A stretch of DNA of 64,000 nt from Methanooceanicella nereidis. Lineage in GTDB: Archaea > Halobacteriota > Methanocellia > Methanocellales > Methanocellaceae. The notes below the pieces were generated by a model. It was not told where the DNA came from and made no database searches. It worked only from the letters and a program-made list of their open reading frames with translations. The stretch spans positions 1 through 64,000 of the forward strand of contig NZ_PGCK01000006.1 of NCBI RefSeq assembly GCF_021023085.1. Reading direction: 5' to 3'. Below are positions 35,777 through 44,785 of this stretch, piece by piece. Each line of letters starts with the position of its first letter. The stretch's first letter is position 1. Both the position numbers and the translations under genes were made by a program.

Positions 35777-36704
35777 TATTACACCCCTGTCCGCAGTTAT
35801 TGCATATTTTATCGGCGCTGCATGGTTCAAGCTGTATGACCACGCTCGTTCTCGGAAGCTTTTCCTTTATATCGTTCTTAATGCGCTCCGAAATGGCGTT
35901 CGCGTCCTCTACGCTAAGGTTTCTGGATACTACCAGGTGAAGGTCGATGAACCTGTCCGATCCCGACTTTCTGGTACGCATCTCATGGAAGCTTACATGC
36001 TCGCCGGAATATCCTGTAATGATCTCTTCGATCGTCTTTTCCTCATCCTCCGGCAGCTTTGCGTCAAGCAGGTCTTTTACGGACTTGACTGTCAGCTCGA
36101 TAGCGGCCTTGATGATGAACAACGCGACAAGGATAGCCAGTATCGGGTCCAGTATCGCGATTCCGGTCAGCTTGATGGCGACAAGCCCGAGGAATATTCC
36201 CCCGGATGTGAGCACGTCAGTCCTTAAGTGCCATGCGTCCGCTTCAAGGGCAATGCTTTCAGTCTTCTTAGCGGTCTTCATGAGTTTCTGTGATACGAAG
36301 ATGTTCACTATCATGGATATGAGCATTACGAGGATACCGAGGCTTACGTCCTCCATCTCTACGCCGTGCGAAAGCTTGCCGTAAGCTTCCTTTATTATGA
36401 GCGCGGCTGCGATGAATATCAGTAACGCTTCTATTGTCCCCGATATGTTCTCTATCTTGCCGTGGCCGAAAGCGTGTTTCCGGTCAGGCGGCCTGCTCGA
36501 GGTCCTGACAGAAAAGTACGCGATGATAGCAGCCACCAGGTCTATGCCTGAGTGGATCGCCTCTGATATCACACTTACCGAGCCTATCATGAACCCGGCT
36601 ACAAGTTTCAGGATGACCAGGCATGTGTTCGATATGATCGATAATAGTGCTGTACTTGTTTTTTCCTTATTCAGGAGTTCTATATCATTCAACTGGTTTA
36701 CCAT
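35766..36704 (-). CDS. Cation diffusion facilitator (CDF) metal exporter
   Basis: 312 residues from ATG 36704. Six membrane helices with the metal sites H-S-G-I-D-L and D-A-W-H-L-R-T-D, then a cytoplasmic C-terminal domain. The extreme C-terminus has a four-Cys tail, C-S-A-D-K-I-C-N-N-C-G-Q-G-C, not usual in the family, perhaps a metal sensor. Exports Zn2+, Fe2+ or similar ions. Confidence 0.9.
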   Translation of the reverse strand: MVNQLNDIELLNKEKTSTALLSIISNTCLVILKLVAGFMIGSVSVISEAIHSGIDLVAAIIAYFSVRTSSRPPDRKHAFGHGKIENISGTIEALLIFIAAALIIKEAYGKLSHGVEMEDVSLGILVMLISMIVNIFVSQKLMKTAKKTESIALEADAWHLRTDVLTSGGIFLGLVAIKLTGIAILDPILAILVALFIIKAAIELTVKSVKDLLDAKLPEDEEKTIEEIITGYSGEHVSFHEMRTRKSGSDRFIDLHLVVSRNLSVEDANAISERIKNDIKEKLPRTSVVIQLEPCSADKICNNCGQGCNIES

Positions 36705-36890
36705 ATTTTCTCCCGTCAAAATGCGGTAAACCTTTCGATAAGCGCTCATTCTATTTAGGGTTTTCTATATAGAGACCGGGAGTGAATTATTGAAGCATGA
36801 ATTAAACTTACAAGCCAATATTTTTAGGTTAATTATGAGACTTATATGTAAAATAGAGGGATTCTTATTAAAAAATACAGGCAAAAGGGC

Positions 36891-37337
36891 CTACGACATT
36901 CGTGGATTATAGAAAACCCTATAACCCTTCTGTCCCCACACCTTCATGCCTTCTCTCAGGTTATAGACATTCGTATAGCCCATTTGAACCAGCTTCTCGG
37001 CAGCAATATCGCCCATCCTGCCGCTGCGGCAATAGATCACTATAGTCGCGCCTTTATCCTGAGGGAGCCTATCACTATATTTTTCGATCTCATTATAGGG
37101 TATGAAAAGGTCTGTGTGCGGGATCTCTCCTTCGTAAGGGACGTGAACGTTTATCATCACGATATTTCCATCAGGCATAACTCTGTGAAGTTGCTCAGAA
37201 TTTATGATACGATAACTGCCTCCGGGAACGCTCACGACCTGGCCGTCCAGTTCAGCGCATGACGTTTGAATTGATAATATTACGACCATGATCATCAGAA
37301 TGCCTAATATTAATGCCATTCTTTTCATAATATCCAT
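36891..37337 (-). CDS. Exported rhodanese-like protein
   Basis: 148 residues. A signal peptide or anchor (M-A-L-I-L-G-I-L-M-I-M-V-V-I-L) is followed by a rhodanese domain with the active-site loop Y-C-R-S-G-R-M-G. It should handle sulfur or persulfide transfer outside the membrane. Ends convergent with nothing close; single gene. Confidence 0.85.
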   Translation of the reverse strand: MDIMKRMALILGILMIMVVILSIQTSCAELDGQVVSVPGGSYRIINSEQLHRVMPDGNIVMINVHVPYEGEIPHTDLFIPYNEIEKYSDRLPQDKGATIVIYCRSGRMGDIAAEKLVQMGYTNVYNLREGMKVWGQKGYRVFYNPRMS

Positions 37338-37443
37338 CCTCTCGAATATACGTCCCTGATATGCTTTTAATAAGAGACAATAATAAAAGGACCTAGATAT
37401 TTATAATATTTTGTAAATATAAATAAAATCAGGAGGTGAGGAA

Positions 37444-37698
37444 CTGGCTGGAGCAAAGATGGATCCGATGGCATTCGGAGTGGCCGGTGCTGTGATATCT
37501 GCCGTTATCATGCTTTTGCTTGGTATACTCGGTAATTTAGGCGTTTACATGGGAGCCGTTGAGCAGATGGAAAAGTGGCACATGTCCTTTGGCCTGAGCA
37601 TAACAGGCATTATCGGCGGGATAATAGAAGCGGCAATCATCAGCTTCATATTCTTATATGCTTTCGCATATGTATATAATATGATACAAAAAGAATAA
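37444..37698 (+). CDS. Small two-helix membrane protein, possibly CTG start
   Basis: About 84 residues, or 79 if ATG 37459 is used. Two hydrophobic helices separated by a short polar loop. The AGGAGGTGA site at 37431-37439 is 19 bp from the ATG but 4 bp from an in-frame CTG at 37444, so a CTG start is possible. Resembles small membrane proteins labelled holin-like or DUF5676. Function unknown. Confidence 0.6.
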   Translation: MAGAKMDPMAFGVAGAVISAVIMLLLGILGNLGVYMGAVEQMEKWHMSFGLSITGIIGGIIEAAIISFIFLYAFAYVYNMIQKE

Positions 37699-37730
37699 AG
37701 ATAGTTTTTAGGAGAAAAATAGCCGGGATA

Positions 37731-37943
37731 CTACAATAGCTTTATCTCGCTTTCGAGCCTTTCGACCTCTGCCTGGTGATACTTGAGATTCTTTAAAGCT
37801 TCGGCGTCGCCAGGGGCCGACTCGATCTTTTTCTTCCAGAAATTCAGCTTGGCCTTCTCCAGTTCCAGCTCGTTCTGTGCTGTCGGTTCCTTTTGATACT
37901 TACTGTCCGCCTCTTTCACTTCTTCATTGTAAACGTTAGTCAT
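37731..37943 (-). CDS. Small coiled-coil protein
   Basis: 70 residues from the ATG at 37943. Highly charged helical pattern rich in Glu and Lys, with a probable coiled coil. No family recognised. Confidence 0.5.
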   Translation of the reverse strand: MTNVYNEEVKEADSKYQKEPTAQNELELEKAKLNFWKKKIESAPGDAEALKNLKYHQAEVERLESEIKLL

Positions 37944-38036
37944 GGTAAGACCCTCTATAGTATATATTATCAAAGACCATATATTTACATTACTTTCCGG
38001 TAACGGATAATTAAGAAAAAGTAAATATCGAATTTA

Positions 38037-38258
38037 TTAAATATCTGTGCTTTCTGCGTACAGGATCCTGCCGGTAATATGGTTTTTATACTCCCTGATG
38101 CCTGCGAAGCCGCTGCTCCTGCAATAAGGACATTTGCCGAACATCTTCATGTACGTTTCATTCACGGTCTTCTTACAGCTTGTGCAGCAGATACCTTCAA
38201 AAACGTCTATCCTGCCTAAGCCAATAGCTTTTGCTACATCTTCAAGATTTTCTGACAT
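38037..38258 (-). CDS. Zinc-ribbon protein
   Basis: 73 residues. C-C-T-S-C and C-P-Y-C give a four-cysteine zinc ribbon. Likely nucleic-acid or protein binding; function unknown. Confidence 0.6.
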   Translation of the reverse strand: MSENLEDVAKAIGLGRIDVFEGICCTSCKKTVNETYMKMFGKCPYCRSSGFAGIREYKNHITGRILYAESTDI

Positions 38259-38399
38259 ATGCTATATACCCCCCGGTATTACGCTTATCAAGCGATAATT
38301 AGTTAATAGCTTTTATGGTATTTAAAAATATGGATTATTCCAAAAAATCAGATTAAAAATCCTATCAGTACCGATCAGATCACACAAAAAACATTCGCT

Positions 38400-38777
38400 T
38401 TAATAGATCCTTCCGTGAGCAAGCAATCCGTTCACATATAAAAGTATACGACCGTCGCTGATCTCTTCATCCCTTTCCTTCATCTTTTGTATGAGCTCTT
38501 GCGGAGGATCTACCTTCTTGTCGTTAATATAGAACCACGCCTCTATCTTAGAAGGCATCAGTTCCGAGCCCGTCTCTCTCGCGTGGATCCGGTAACGGAC
38601 GTTACTAAAGACATAATCTTCGATGTAATACTCTCGCTCGTCCGAGTTGAACATCTCCCCTCTGTTATCCTGATCTATCATACCTATACTAAAATTTTCC
38701 AGCATGCGCGGAAGATGAAGACGAAACATATTATCCCCGATAGTAAAGAAAAGTGGTTGGTTCTCCATGAACATCAT
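38400..38777 (-). CDS. Uncharacterised small protein
   Basis: 125 residues, soluble, no signal or membrane segment. ATG 38768 is an alternative start. No family recognised. Lies 45 bp downstream on the same strand as, and in front of, the histidine kinase gene at 38823, so the two may be co-transcribed. Confidence 0.5.
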   Translation of the reverse strand: MMFMENQPLFFTIGDNMFRLHLPRMLENFSIGMIDQDNRGEMFNSDEREYYIEDYVFSNVRYRIHARETGSELMPSKIEAWFYINDKKVDPPQELIQKMKERDEEISDGRILLYVNGLLAHGRIY

Positions 38778-38822
38778 CTCTTTTAATATATAACAATTAT
38801 TTATATATCAATAGTATTATAA

Positions 38823-40265
38823 TTAACCTGCTTTGAGCGTAAGAATATACCTGTTCCCCTCATGAATTTTTCCCGGCACCCTTTCATCTATAGATATGCT
38901 GCCGTGGAATCTGCCTACAAGGTTCCGGATAAAATACATCCCGATACCTATCTGCCCCGTCCTGGGGCATTTATAGATCTCTTTGCTCAGTATGATCCCG
39001 TCTTTAGCTTTTTCAAGGCCTGGCCCCGTATCCTCAAAGATGACATTATAAGTATCACCCTCGATTTTTACCCTTATGTCGATCACACCGTTCCTGTCTA
39101 TCCTTCTAACGATAGTTTCCAGGATGTTATAGAACAGGTCTCTCAACAGCTTATTTGCTCTGACCCGGTGCACAGGATTGACTTCCGAGTTTATCCGGAC
39201 AGGTTTCCTTAACGACTCCGCAAGGGCATAAGCGTCTATTATCGCGTTATCCATGGACTCCTTGATGCTTACGGATTCGATCATTTCAGGCTCTACTCTG
39301 CGTAATTTCCTCACATTCTCTATCAATGAGTTAACGCGGTAGATCGAGCTCACTGCGCTGGATATATATTGCTCGGCCTCTTCCTTGGACTTTCCCGGGA
39401 CAAACTCCAGATAGCCGAGGGCGGCCTGGTTCGCGTTCGTGATGTCATGGCACATGAGATCGATATACAGCTCTATCTCATCACGGGCGTTCACGAGGTT
39501 TTCCTCGAATATGATCTTCCTCAGGCTTACCGATAGCTGGTTTGAGACTATCTTTAAAAGATTGACCTCTTCAGGCGAAGGCTTATATGATGTCGATATG
39601 ACCAGTACCCCGACAAGTTCATCACGCTCGACGAGCGGAACAGTTACGACCGTGGTGATACCAAGCCGCCTGGATTCAGCCAGCAGCTTTTCCGACACCG
39701 TGCCTTCCCTGATGTCTTTGATTATTATCTTATTAAGATATGCAGACCTCCCTGCAAGGCCTTTTTCATTAGGGCTCACCCTTTGATAGGCTAAGAGTGA
39801 CTTAAGCATCGGGCTATATCCCCGACTGTCGGCGAGTTCAAGGACGCCGTTATTATGTATCAGTATGGCGATGGTCCTGTACCCCAGTGTCTCCCCTATA
39901 ATATCGAGGGCTTTGGCTATCAGGTCTTTAGAGGTTGTCGACGATACGGTCAGGACGGATATATTCAATAATGTCTGAAGCGTCGTAACGTCCCTGAACG
40001 CTATAAGGTCGCTTACCTTGTTATCCAGTTCATCGAAGGTCGGGAGGCACTCTATCTCAAAATACCTCTTCCTGTTATTAGGCCCGATGTCCGAGAACAC
40101 CTGGCCCTTGATGCATCCTTCCGATGCACCCGTGAACAGCATATTTAAGTTTTTACCGAGCAAGCTACCATGATTTGAGAACCAGTCTTCGAAGGTCTTG
40201 TTTACCCAGACTACCCGGTTCTCATGGTCAATAACACAGATAGCGTCGGTTATTTCACTGATCAT
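38823..40265 (-). CDS. Sensor histidine kinase (PAS-GAF)
   Basis: 480 residues, no membrane segments. An N-terminal PAS domain (I-T-D-A-I-C-V-I-D-H-E-N-R), a GAF domain in the middle (E-K-G-L-A-G-R-S), then E-L-Y-I-D-L-M-C-H-D-I-T-N with the phospho-acceptor His and a HATPase domain (F-E-D-T-G-P-G-L). The C-terminal G-R-F-H-G-S-I region is intact. A cytoplasmic sensor of unknown signal. Confidence 0.85.
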   Translation of the reverse strand: MISEITDAICVIDHENRVVWVNKTFEDWFSNHGSLLGKNLNMLFTGASEGCIKGQVFSDIGPNNRKRYFEIECLPTFDELDNKVSDLIAFRDVTTLQTLLNISVLTVSSTTSKDLIAKALDIIGETLGYRTIAILIHNNGVLELADSRGYSPMLKSLLAYQRVSPNEKGLAGRSAYLNKIIIKDIREGTVSEKLLAESRRLGITTVVTVPLVERDELVGVLVISTSYKPSPEEVNLLKIVSNQLSVSLRKIIFEENLVNARDEIELYIDLMCHDITNANQAALGYLEFVPGKSKEEAEQYISSAVSSIYRVNSLIENVRKLRRVEPEMIESVSIKESMDNAIIDAYALAESLRKPVRINSEVNPVHRVRANKLLRDLFYNILETIVRRIDRNGVIDIRVKIEGDTYNVIFEDTGPGLEKAKDGIILSKEIYKCPRTGQIGIGMYFIRNLVGRFHGSISIDERVPGKIHEGNRYILTLKAG

Positions 40266-40394
40266 TTAAATAAGGTTTGAACCGGCTACATTAAAAATTT
40301 TTTCATAATAATAATTTGAACATTAAAAAATTATAGGTCAAGTCCTTGATAATTTAATGAATTTTAGTTCTTCTGAGCTATTTAAAAAATATTT

Positions 40395-40938
40395 GTAGTG
40401 CCTTTTCGGATGGCAGGTAGATACTAACCTCACAAAAACACGGAAACACTAAAATTTTTTCAGATTTTAAGGGCACGAAAGCTCTAAAGATTAACTAACT
40501 AAACCTCTAGGGCTCTAGTATCACCGTCAACGGGCCAACGTCTCAAACGCACGGCTCAACGCTCAAAGTGCCCTAATTCACCAACGCTAAAACAAACCCC
40601 GAACCTCCCCAAAGCACGAAAATATAGATCACTGTTTGTGTTGCGCCTTGTTTATCATCATATCCGGTATGCTTCAGTCGATCCATACGTCAACCGCGTT
40701 ATTAAACTTTGGTGGTTTTGGGGAGGTTCGAGTCTTGTTTTAGAGTTAGTGACTTAGAGAATTTAGTGTGTTGAGCCGAGCGTTTGAGACGTTGGCGCGT
40801 TGACGGTGATACTAGAGCCTTAGAGGTTTGGCGAGCCAATCTTTTGGTGTCTTTGAGACCTTAAAAAATAATATAAAAATTTTAGTGTTTCCGTGTTCTT
40901 GTGAGGTTAGTATCTACCTGCCATCCGAAAGGAATAAC
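40395..40938 (+). repeat. Giant palindrome, copy 4 (forward orientation)
   Basis: 544 bp. End blocks are GTAGATACTAACCTCAC on the left and GTGAGGTTAGTATCTAC on the right, so both arms differ from copies 2 and 3 in matching ways. Central block CTGTTTGTGT sets its forward orientation. It lies between the histidine kinase and htpX genes. Confidence 0.95.
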
Positions 40939-40995
40939 CTAAAAAAGATCATACTATAAAGCAAATGAGTTGATAAAATTAAAAGAAAATGCGGT

Positions 40996-41865
40996 TTAAT
41001 AACCGCGAATCTCTGATCTTATCCTTTCAAGCTCAGCTATACGCTTCTCAATGGGCGGGTGAGTGGAGAAAAGCTCCATTAAGCCCCGTCCTGTCAGGGA
41101 CTGTATGCAAAGGCATTTTGCCGAGGTTAAAGATGATACGCTGGAAGGCGAATACCTCGCACCGGATATCTTTTTTAAGGCGTTTATAAGCCCGTCCGGA
41201 TTTCCGGTCGCATAAGCCGCTCCCCTGTCCGCCCCATATTCCCTGTAGCGGGATATGGTGTTTACCAGTATCACTCCCAGAGTGTTGGACAGCAGGATCG
41301 ATATCATCCATGCAGTGTAGCTTGACCCATAGCTACTATCGCTTCCTCTGGCCATGAACGAGGACAGCAGGATATATATCACAAAGCTTACCAGAGATAC
41401 GACAAAGCTGGCAAAGGTCACTACGAACATGTCCCGGTTCTTTATATGTGACAGCTCATGGGCAAGGACGCCTTCAAGCTCACGCTCGTTAAGCACGCGC
41501 AAGATGCCGGTCGTAACGGCTACTACGGCGTTCTTTCTGTTCCTGCCCGTCGCGAAAGCGTTCGGCATATCGTTTTGCATTATGGCGATCCTTGGCTTAG
41601 GAAGTCCCATCTGCGAACATAGCTTTTCTATTATAGCATGAAGTGCCGGCGCTTCTACATCTTTCACTACTTTCGCACCGGTACTCCAGAGCACGAGCTT
41701 GTCCGAGAAGAAATATTGTATGAACAGGAAACCTCCTGATAGGAGAGCTATTAAGAACGGGCTTACGTTAAAATAGATAAGTACTCCTACCGCGAGGAAT
41801 AACAGAACGAACAGTGTTCCGTAGACAAAGATCTTTCTGATTGTCATCCCCCATTTTGTATACAT
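40996..41865 (-). CDS. htpX: HtpX-type membrane zinc metalloprotease
   Basis: 289 residues. Two to four membrane helices, the catalytic H-E-L-S-H (in V-L-A-H-E-L-S-H-I-K-N-R-D), and the downstream E-Y-G-A-D zinc ligand. GGTGATT site before ATG. Degrades damaged membrane proteins during stress. Confidence 0.92.
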   Translation of the reverse strand: MYTKWGMTIRKIFVYGTLFVLLFLAVGVLIYFNVSPFLIALLSGGFLFIQYFFSDKLVLWSTGAKVVKDVEAPALHAIIEKLCSQMGLPKPRIAIMQNDMPNAFATGRNRKNAVVAVTTGILRVLNERELEGVLAHELSHIKNRDMFVVTFASFVVSLVSFVIYILLSSFMARGSDSSYGSSYTAWMISILLSNTLGVILVNTISRYREYGADRGAAYATGNPDGLINALKKISGARYSPSSVSSLTSAKCLCIQSLTGRGLMELFSTHPPIEKRIAELERIRSEIRGY

Positions 41866-42012
41866 GGTTCAATCACCTTGGCTAATTTTCAAATGTTGAT
41901 ATTAAATACTTTGCGATTATAATACAAGGATCTGGTGTTTAGATAGATCTACCAGCTCCTGAATTAAATATATGTGTTAATTATATATTTAATAATCTTT
42001 TGAAAAAAAGAT

Positions 42013-43095
42013 TCAATTATCATCCTTTTTAGACCAGACCTTTCTCACCCATAAGTAGGAAATAACTGTAGCCAGCAGCGTGCTCAATCCTAATAAATAA
42101 AAATACACGTCCCCGGAACCTTCCACCATAGAGCTTAGCCTGGGGCTGCTGCTAACTATCGTAGCTATAGTGTTCGGGACCAGGAAAGCCGTACCTAAGA
42201 CCGTGAGATAAGCCGTCACGATCGCGAACTTGTTGTTCATGGTCTGTAGCTGGTTGTTATATATGCTCTGCATCACCTCAAGTCCCGACGCGAGCACGTT
42301 CGACATTTGTTCGGATAGCTCTATGTGCCTGTCAATGTTATCCGATAGTATGCCTATCCTGCCCAGCAGCTTTTCATCGTCAGTTATGAGGTCCGCGTCA
42401 CCGTAACGCAACGAGTCCACCACGTCCTTGGTCGCCCACAGTACATTGAGATAATCTATCAGCACGTGCTTCATTTCATAGATCTCATGTGCGAGCTGCT
42501 TTTTGCTGATATTCTCGTCGATGAGCTTCTTGCTGATGTCGTCGCCGCGTTTCTCTATCTCCCGGAGGTACTCAAAGTTACGGTCATTGTTCTCGTCGAT
42601 GATCCTTTCAAGGATGAGCGTCATCTGCTCTAGCCTGGGCTCTGACCTCAATTTCTTAAGGAACGGCCCCGCATACCTTGAGAATTTCAGCAGCCTCACT
42701 ATATCTTCATTATGTACGGTCACAACGAAGTTGTCCCTTACGAGAATTATCAGGGGACGCACAGTGATCTCCAATCCGTTAAGGGCGACGGCCGGAAGCA
42801 TTATCCCCAGTTCAGTGTCCGCGTCTTCGTAAGAAGAGAAGAAACCCGATAATAGTTTTTGTATGGGGATCTGGGTGAAACCCATCGTGTGAGATATTTT
42901 TTCCAGCTCTTTTTCCAGGTCTTTAGTAGTGCAGTCTATCCAGGCTACGCTGGAGTTCTTTATCGGTGCGAGATAGTCGGTCAAAGAAAGATTTGTTAAC
43001 TTTTCCACACTACCGTCAGCCTTTAAATGAACGCAAAAACTTGAGGACGTCTTTAAAGAGTCCAGTTGCACTGTCTGTAAGACCTGGTCATCCAT
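42013..43095 (-). CDS. CorA-like divalent cation transporter
   Basis: 360 residues from ATG 43095 (M-D-D-Q-V-L-Q). A large N-terminal cytoplasmic domain, a long helix and two C-terminal membrane helices. The usual G-M-N motif is replaced by V-P-N in L-V-P-N-T-I-A-T-I. Transports Mg2+ or other divalents, or has a changed selectivity. Confidence 0.75.
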   Translation of the reverse strand: MDDQVLQTVQLDSLKTSSSFCVHLKADGSVEKLTNLSLTDYLAPIKNSSVAWIDCTTKDLEKELEKISHTMGFTQIPIQKLLSGFFSSYEDADTELGIMLPAVALNGLEITVRPLIILVRDNFVVTVHNEDIVRLLKFSRYAGPFLKKLRSEPRLEQMTLILERIIDENNDRNFEYLREIEKRGDDISKKLIDENISKKQLAHEIYEMKHVLIDYLNVLWATKDVVDSLRYGDADLITDDEKLLGRIGILSDNIDRHIELSEQMSNVLASGLEVMQSIYNNQLQTMNNKFAIVTAYLTVLGTAFLVPNTIATIVSSSPRLSSMVEGSGDVYFYLLGLSTLLATVISYLWVRKVWSKKDDN

Positions 43096-43330
43096 AGCGG
43101 CCTTTCTCCATGCTGGTGATTGGTTAAATATCACTACGTATATAGATAAACTTATTCGTGTCCCCATAGAAAACCGTATAGACATAGTTCGATGATGTCA
43201 GGTAGATCCGATCGTTTATTGTCGGAGATGGTGTCAATGATAATTATCCGGCAGGTTGTGCATTAAGACAGGATACATTGTAAGAGACCATAAGCAAATT
43301 TTCTGATGCTTCAAAAAAAAATTAACTGAA

Positions 43331-43345
43331 CCGGCAAATAGCCGG
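43331..43345 (-). terminator. Terminator after the NEW3-domain gene
   Basis: CCGGC AAATA GCCGG hairpin, followed on the minus strand by a run of T residues. It ends the 43.3-46.9 kb operon. Confidence 0.75.
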
Positions 43346-43357
43346 CCCATTATATGC

Positions 43358-44785
43358 TTATCTGCGGCCGTATTTTCTGAACATGAATATCAGGCCTACA
43401 ACGACCAGCAGGATCATCGCGCCGCCGATATACGGAATATAGGATTCGGTCTTGATAGTCACGCGGAAATCCTTTTCCTTTTCAGCCTGGTCGCTCTTTA
43501 CCTTTATGCTGACCTCGTAGTCACTTGCCACGATGTTTCCCGGAGGTACGACGTTTACCCTGAACGTCTGTATGTCCCCCGCCTTTATTGAATTGGTCTG
43601 GTTGGGGGACACCTGTACGATCCAGCCGGTAGGAGCGCTCGTCTCAAGGTATACGTTCGTCAAAGCTGCGCCCTTTCCAGTATTAGAGACGTAGACGTCT
43701 ATGTTGAAGGATTCTCCGGGTTTTGCCTCATATGCGAGCTTCGACGTAGTGACGCTCATCCCGACGCCGCTCTTCAGCCTTAACGTGAGGTCTTTTGTGA
43801 TCTGCGTGCCGTCAGGGGATGTTATTACCGCGATAAAGTTATAATCCCCGACATCCACGCTGTACGGCGGCACGATCTCGAGTACAAGGTTCTTCTCTCC
43901 CGATGCCGGGACTATCACTTCAGCCATCTCGTCGAAACTCGTCGAGTCTTCCTTATACCTGAAATACCAGTTCTCAGGCAGGCCGGTCACGGACAGCTTA
44001 TAGATGTTCTCTTTGGACTGCAGGTTTTTCAGGCGTATGTCATAAAATATCTTGTCGCCTATGGAGGATATTTTTGAGGTGACCTTCGTAGAGACATCTA
44101 CGGTCTGGTTAACGCTGGTAATATAGACATACAGGTCTATGCTCATGCTGTCCACATATGCGATGACCTTTTTCTCACCGACGGAAGTGCTGCCCGTAGT
44201 CTGTATCATCAGGTTGACGACTTTTGACTGGTGCTTCGGGACATACACTTTATAGATGCCTTTATCCCCGTATGTGAACGTCACGTCCCATTTCGCGCTA
44301 TTGGACGATGAGAGCGTGTAGGTCTTATCCTCGTCATTATTGTTCTGTATCAATATCGGGAATGAGACTATATCGCCGCCCAGTGCGAGCTGGCCCGGGA
44401 CGTCGCAGGAAAGCTTTGTCCCGCTTGAAGAGGTGTCACCCTGAGAACCGGACGGCCTGGCTATATCGACCAGCACTTTATTCTTAGCCTGATCTATCTC
44501 AACTATGTATATCCTCAGTAAGTTGTAGTAATAGTACCAGTTGCCCGGGGATACTGTCACCTCTTTATCCGGATAGCTTGGGCTTTTTACGGACACGTAC
44601 ACGTTACTGCTGCCGTTCTGTATCGTGAACTTCACATAACAGCCGTTTGCAGTGACGGTGTCCCCGTTGTCCGCCCAGTCCGAGTAGATCGTCTCGTACC
44701 CGCTGTCCGCCGCGACAGGCGCTATCATACCGCTTATTATCAGGCATAGCGCCAGAAGCGGCATTAAGACCTTATTCGTTTTCAC
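43358..44785 (-). CDS. Membrane-anchored NEW3-domain protein
   Basis: 475 residues. A cleavable signal peptide (M-K-T-N-K-V-L-M-P-L-L-A-L-C-L), repeated beta-sandwich NEW3 domains and a C-terminal membrane helix followed by R-K-Y-G-R-R. COG1470-like. Overlaps the ABC permease gene by 4 bp and may present substrate or envelope partners to it. Confidence 0.8.
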   Translation of the reverse strand: MKTNKVLMPLLALCLIISGMIAPVAADSGYETIYSDWADNGDTVTANGCYVKFTIQNGSSNVYVSVKSPSYPDKEVTVSPGNWYYYYNLLRIYIVEIDQAKNKVLVDIARPSGSQGDTSSSGTKLSCDVPGQLALGGDIVSFPILIQNNNDEDKTYTLSSSNSAKWDVTFTYGDKGIYKVYVPKHQSKVVNLMIQTTGSTSVGEKKVIAYVDSMSIDLYVYITSVNQTVDVSTKVTSKISSIGDKIFYDIRLKNLQSKENIYKLSVTGLPENWYFRYKEDSTSFDEMAEVIVPASGEKNLVLEIVPPYSVDVGDYNFIAVITSPDGTQITKDLTLRLKSGVGMSVTTSKLAYEAKPGESFNIDVYVSNTGKGAALTNVYLETSAPTGWIVQVSPNQTNSIKAGDIQTFRVNVVPPGNIVASDYEVSIKVKSDQAEKEKDFRVTIKTESYIPYIGGAMILLVVVGLIFMFRKYGRR

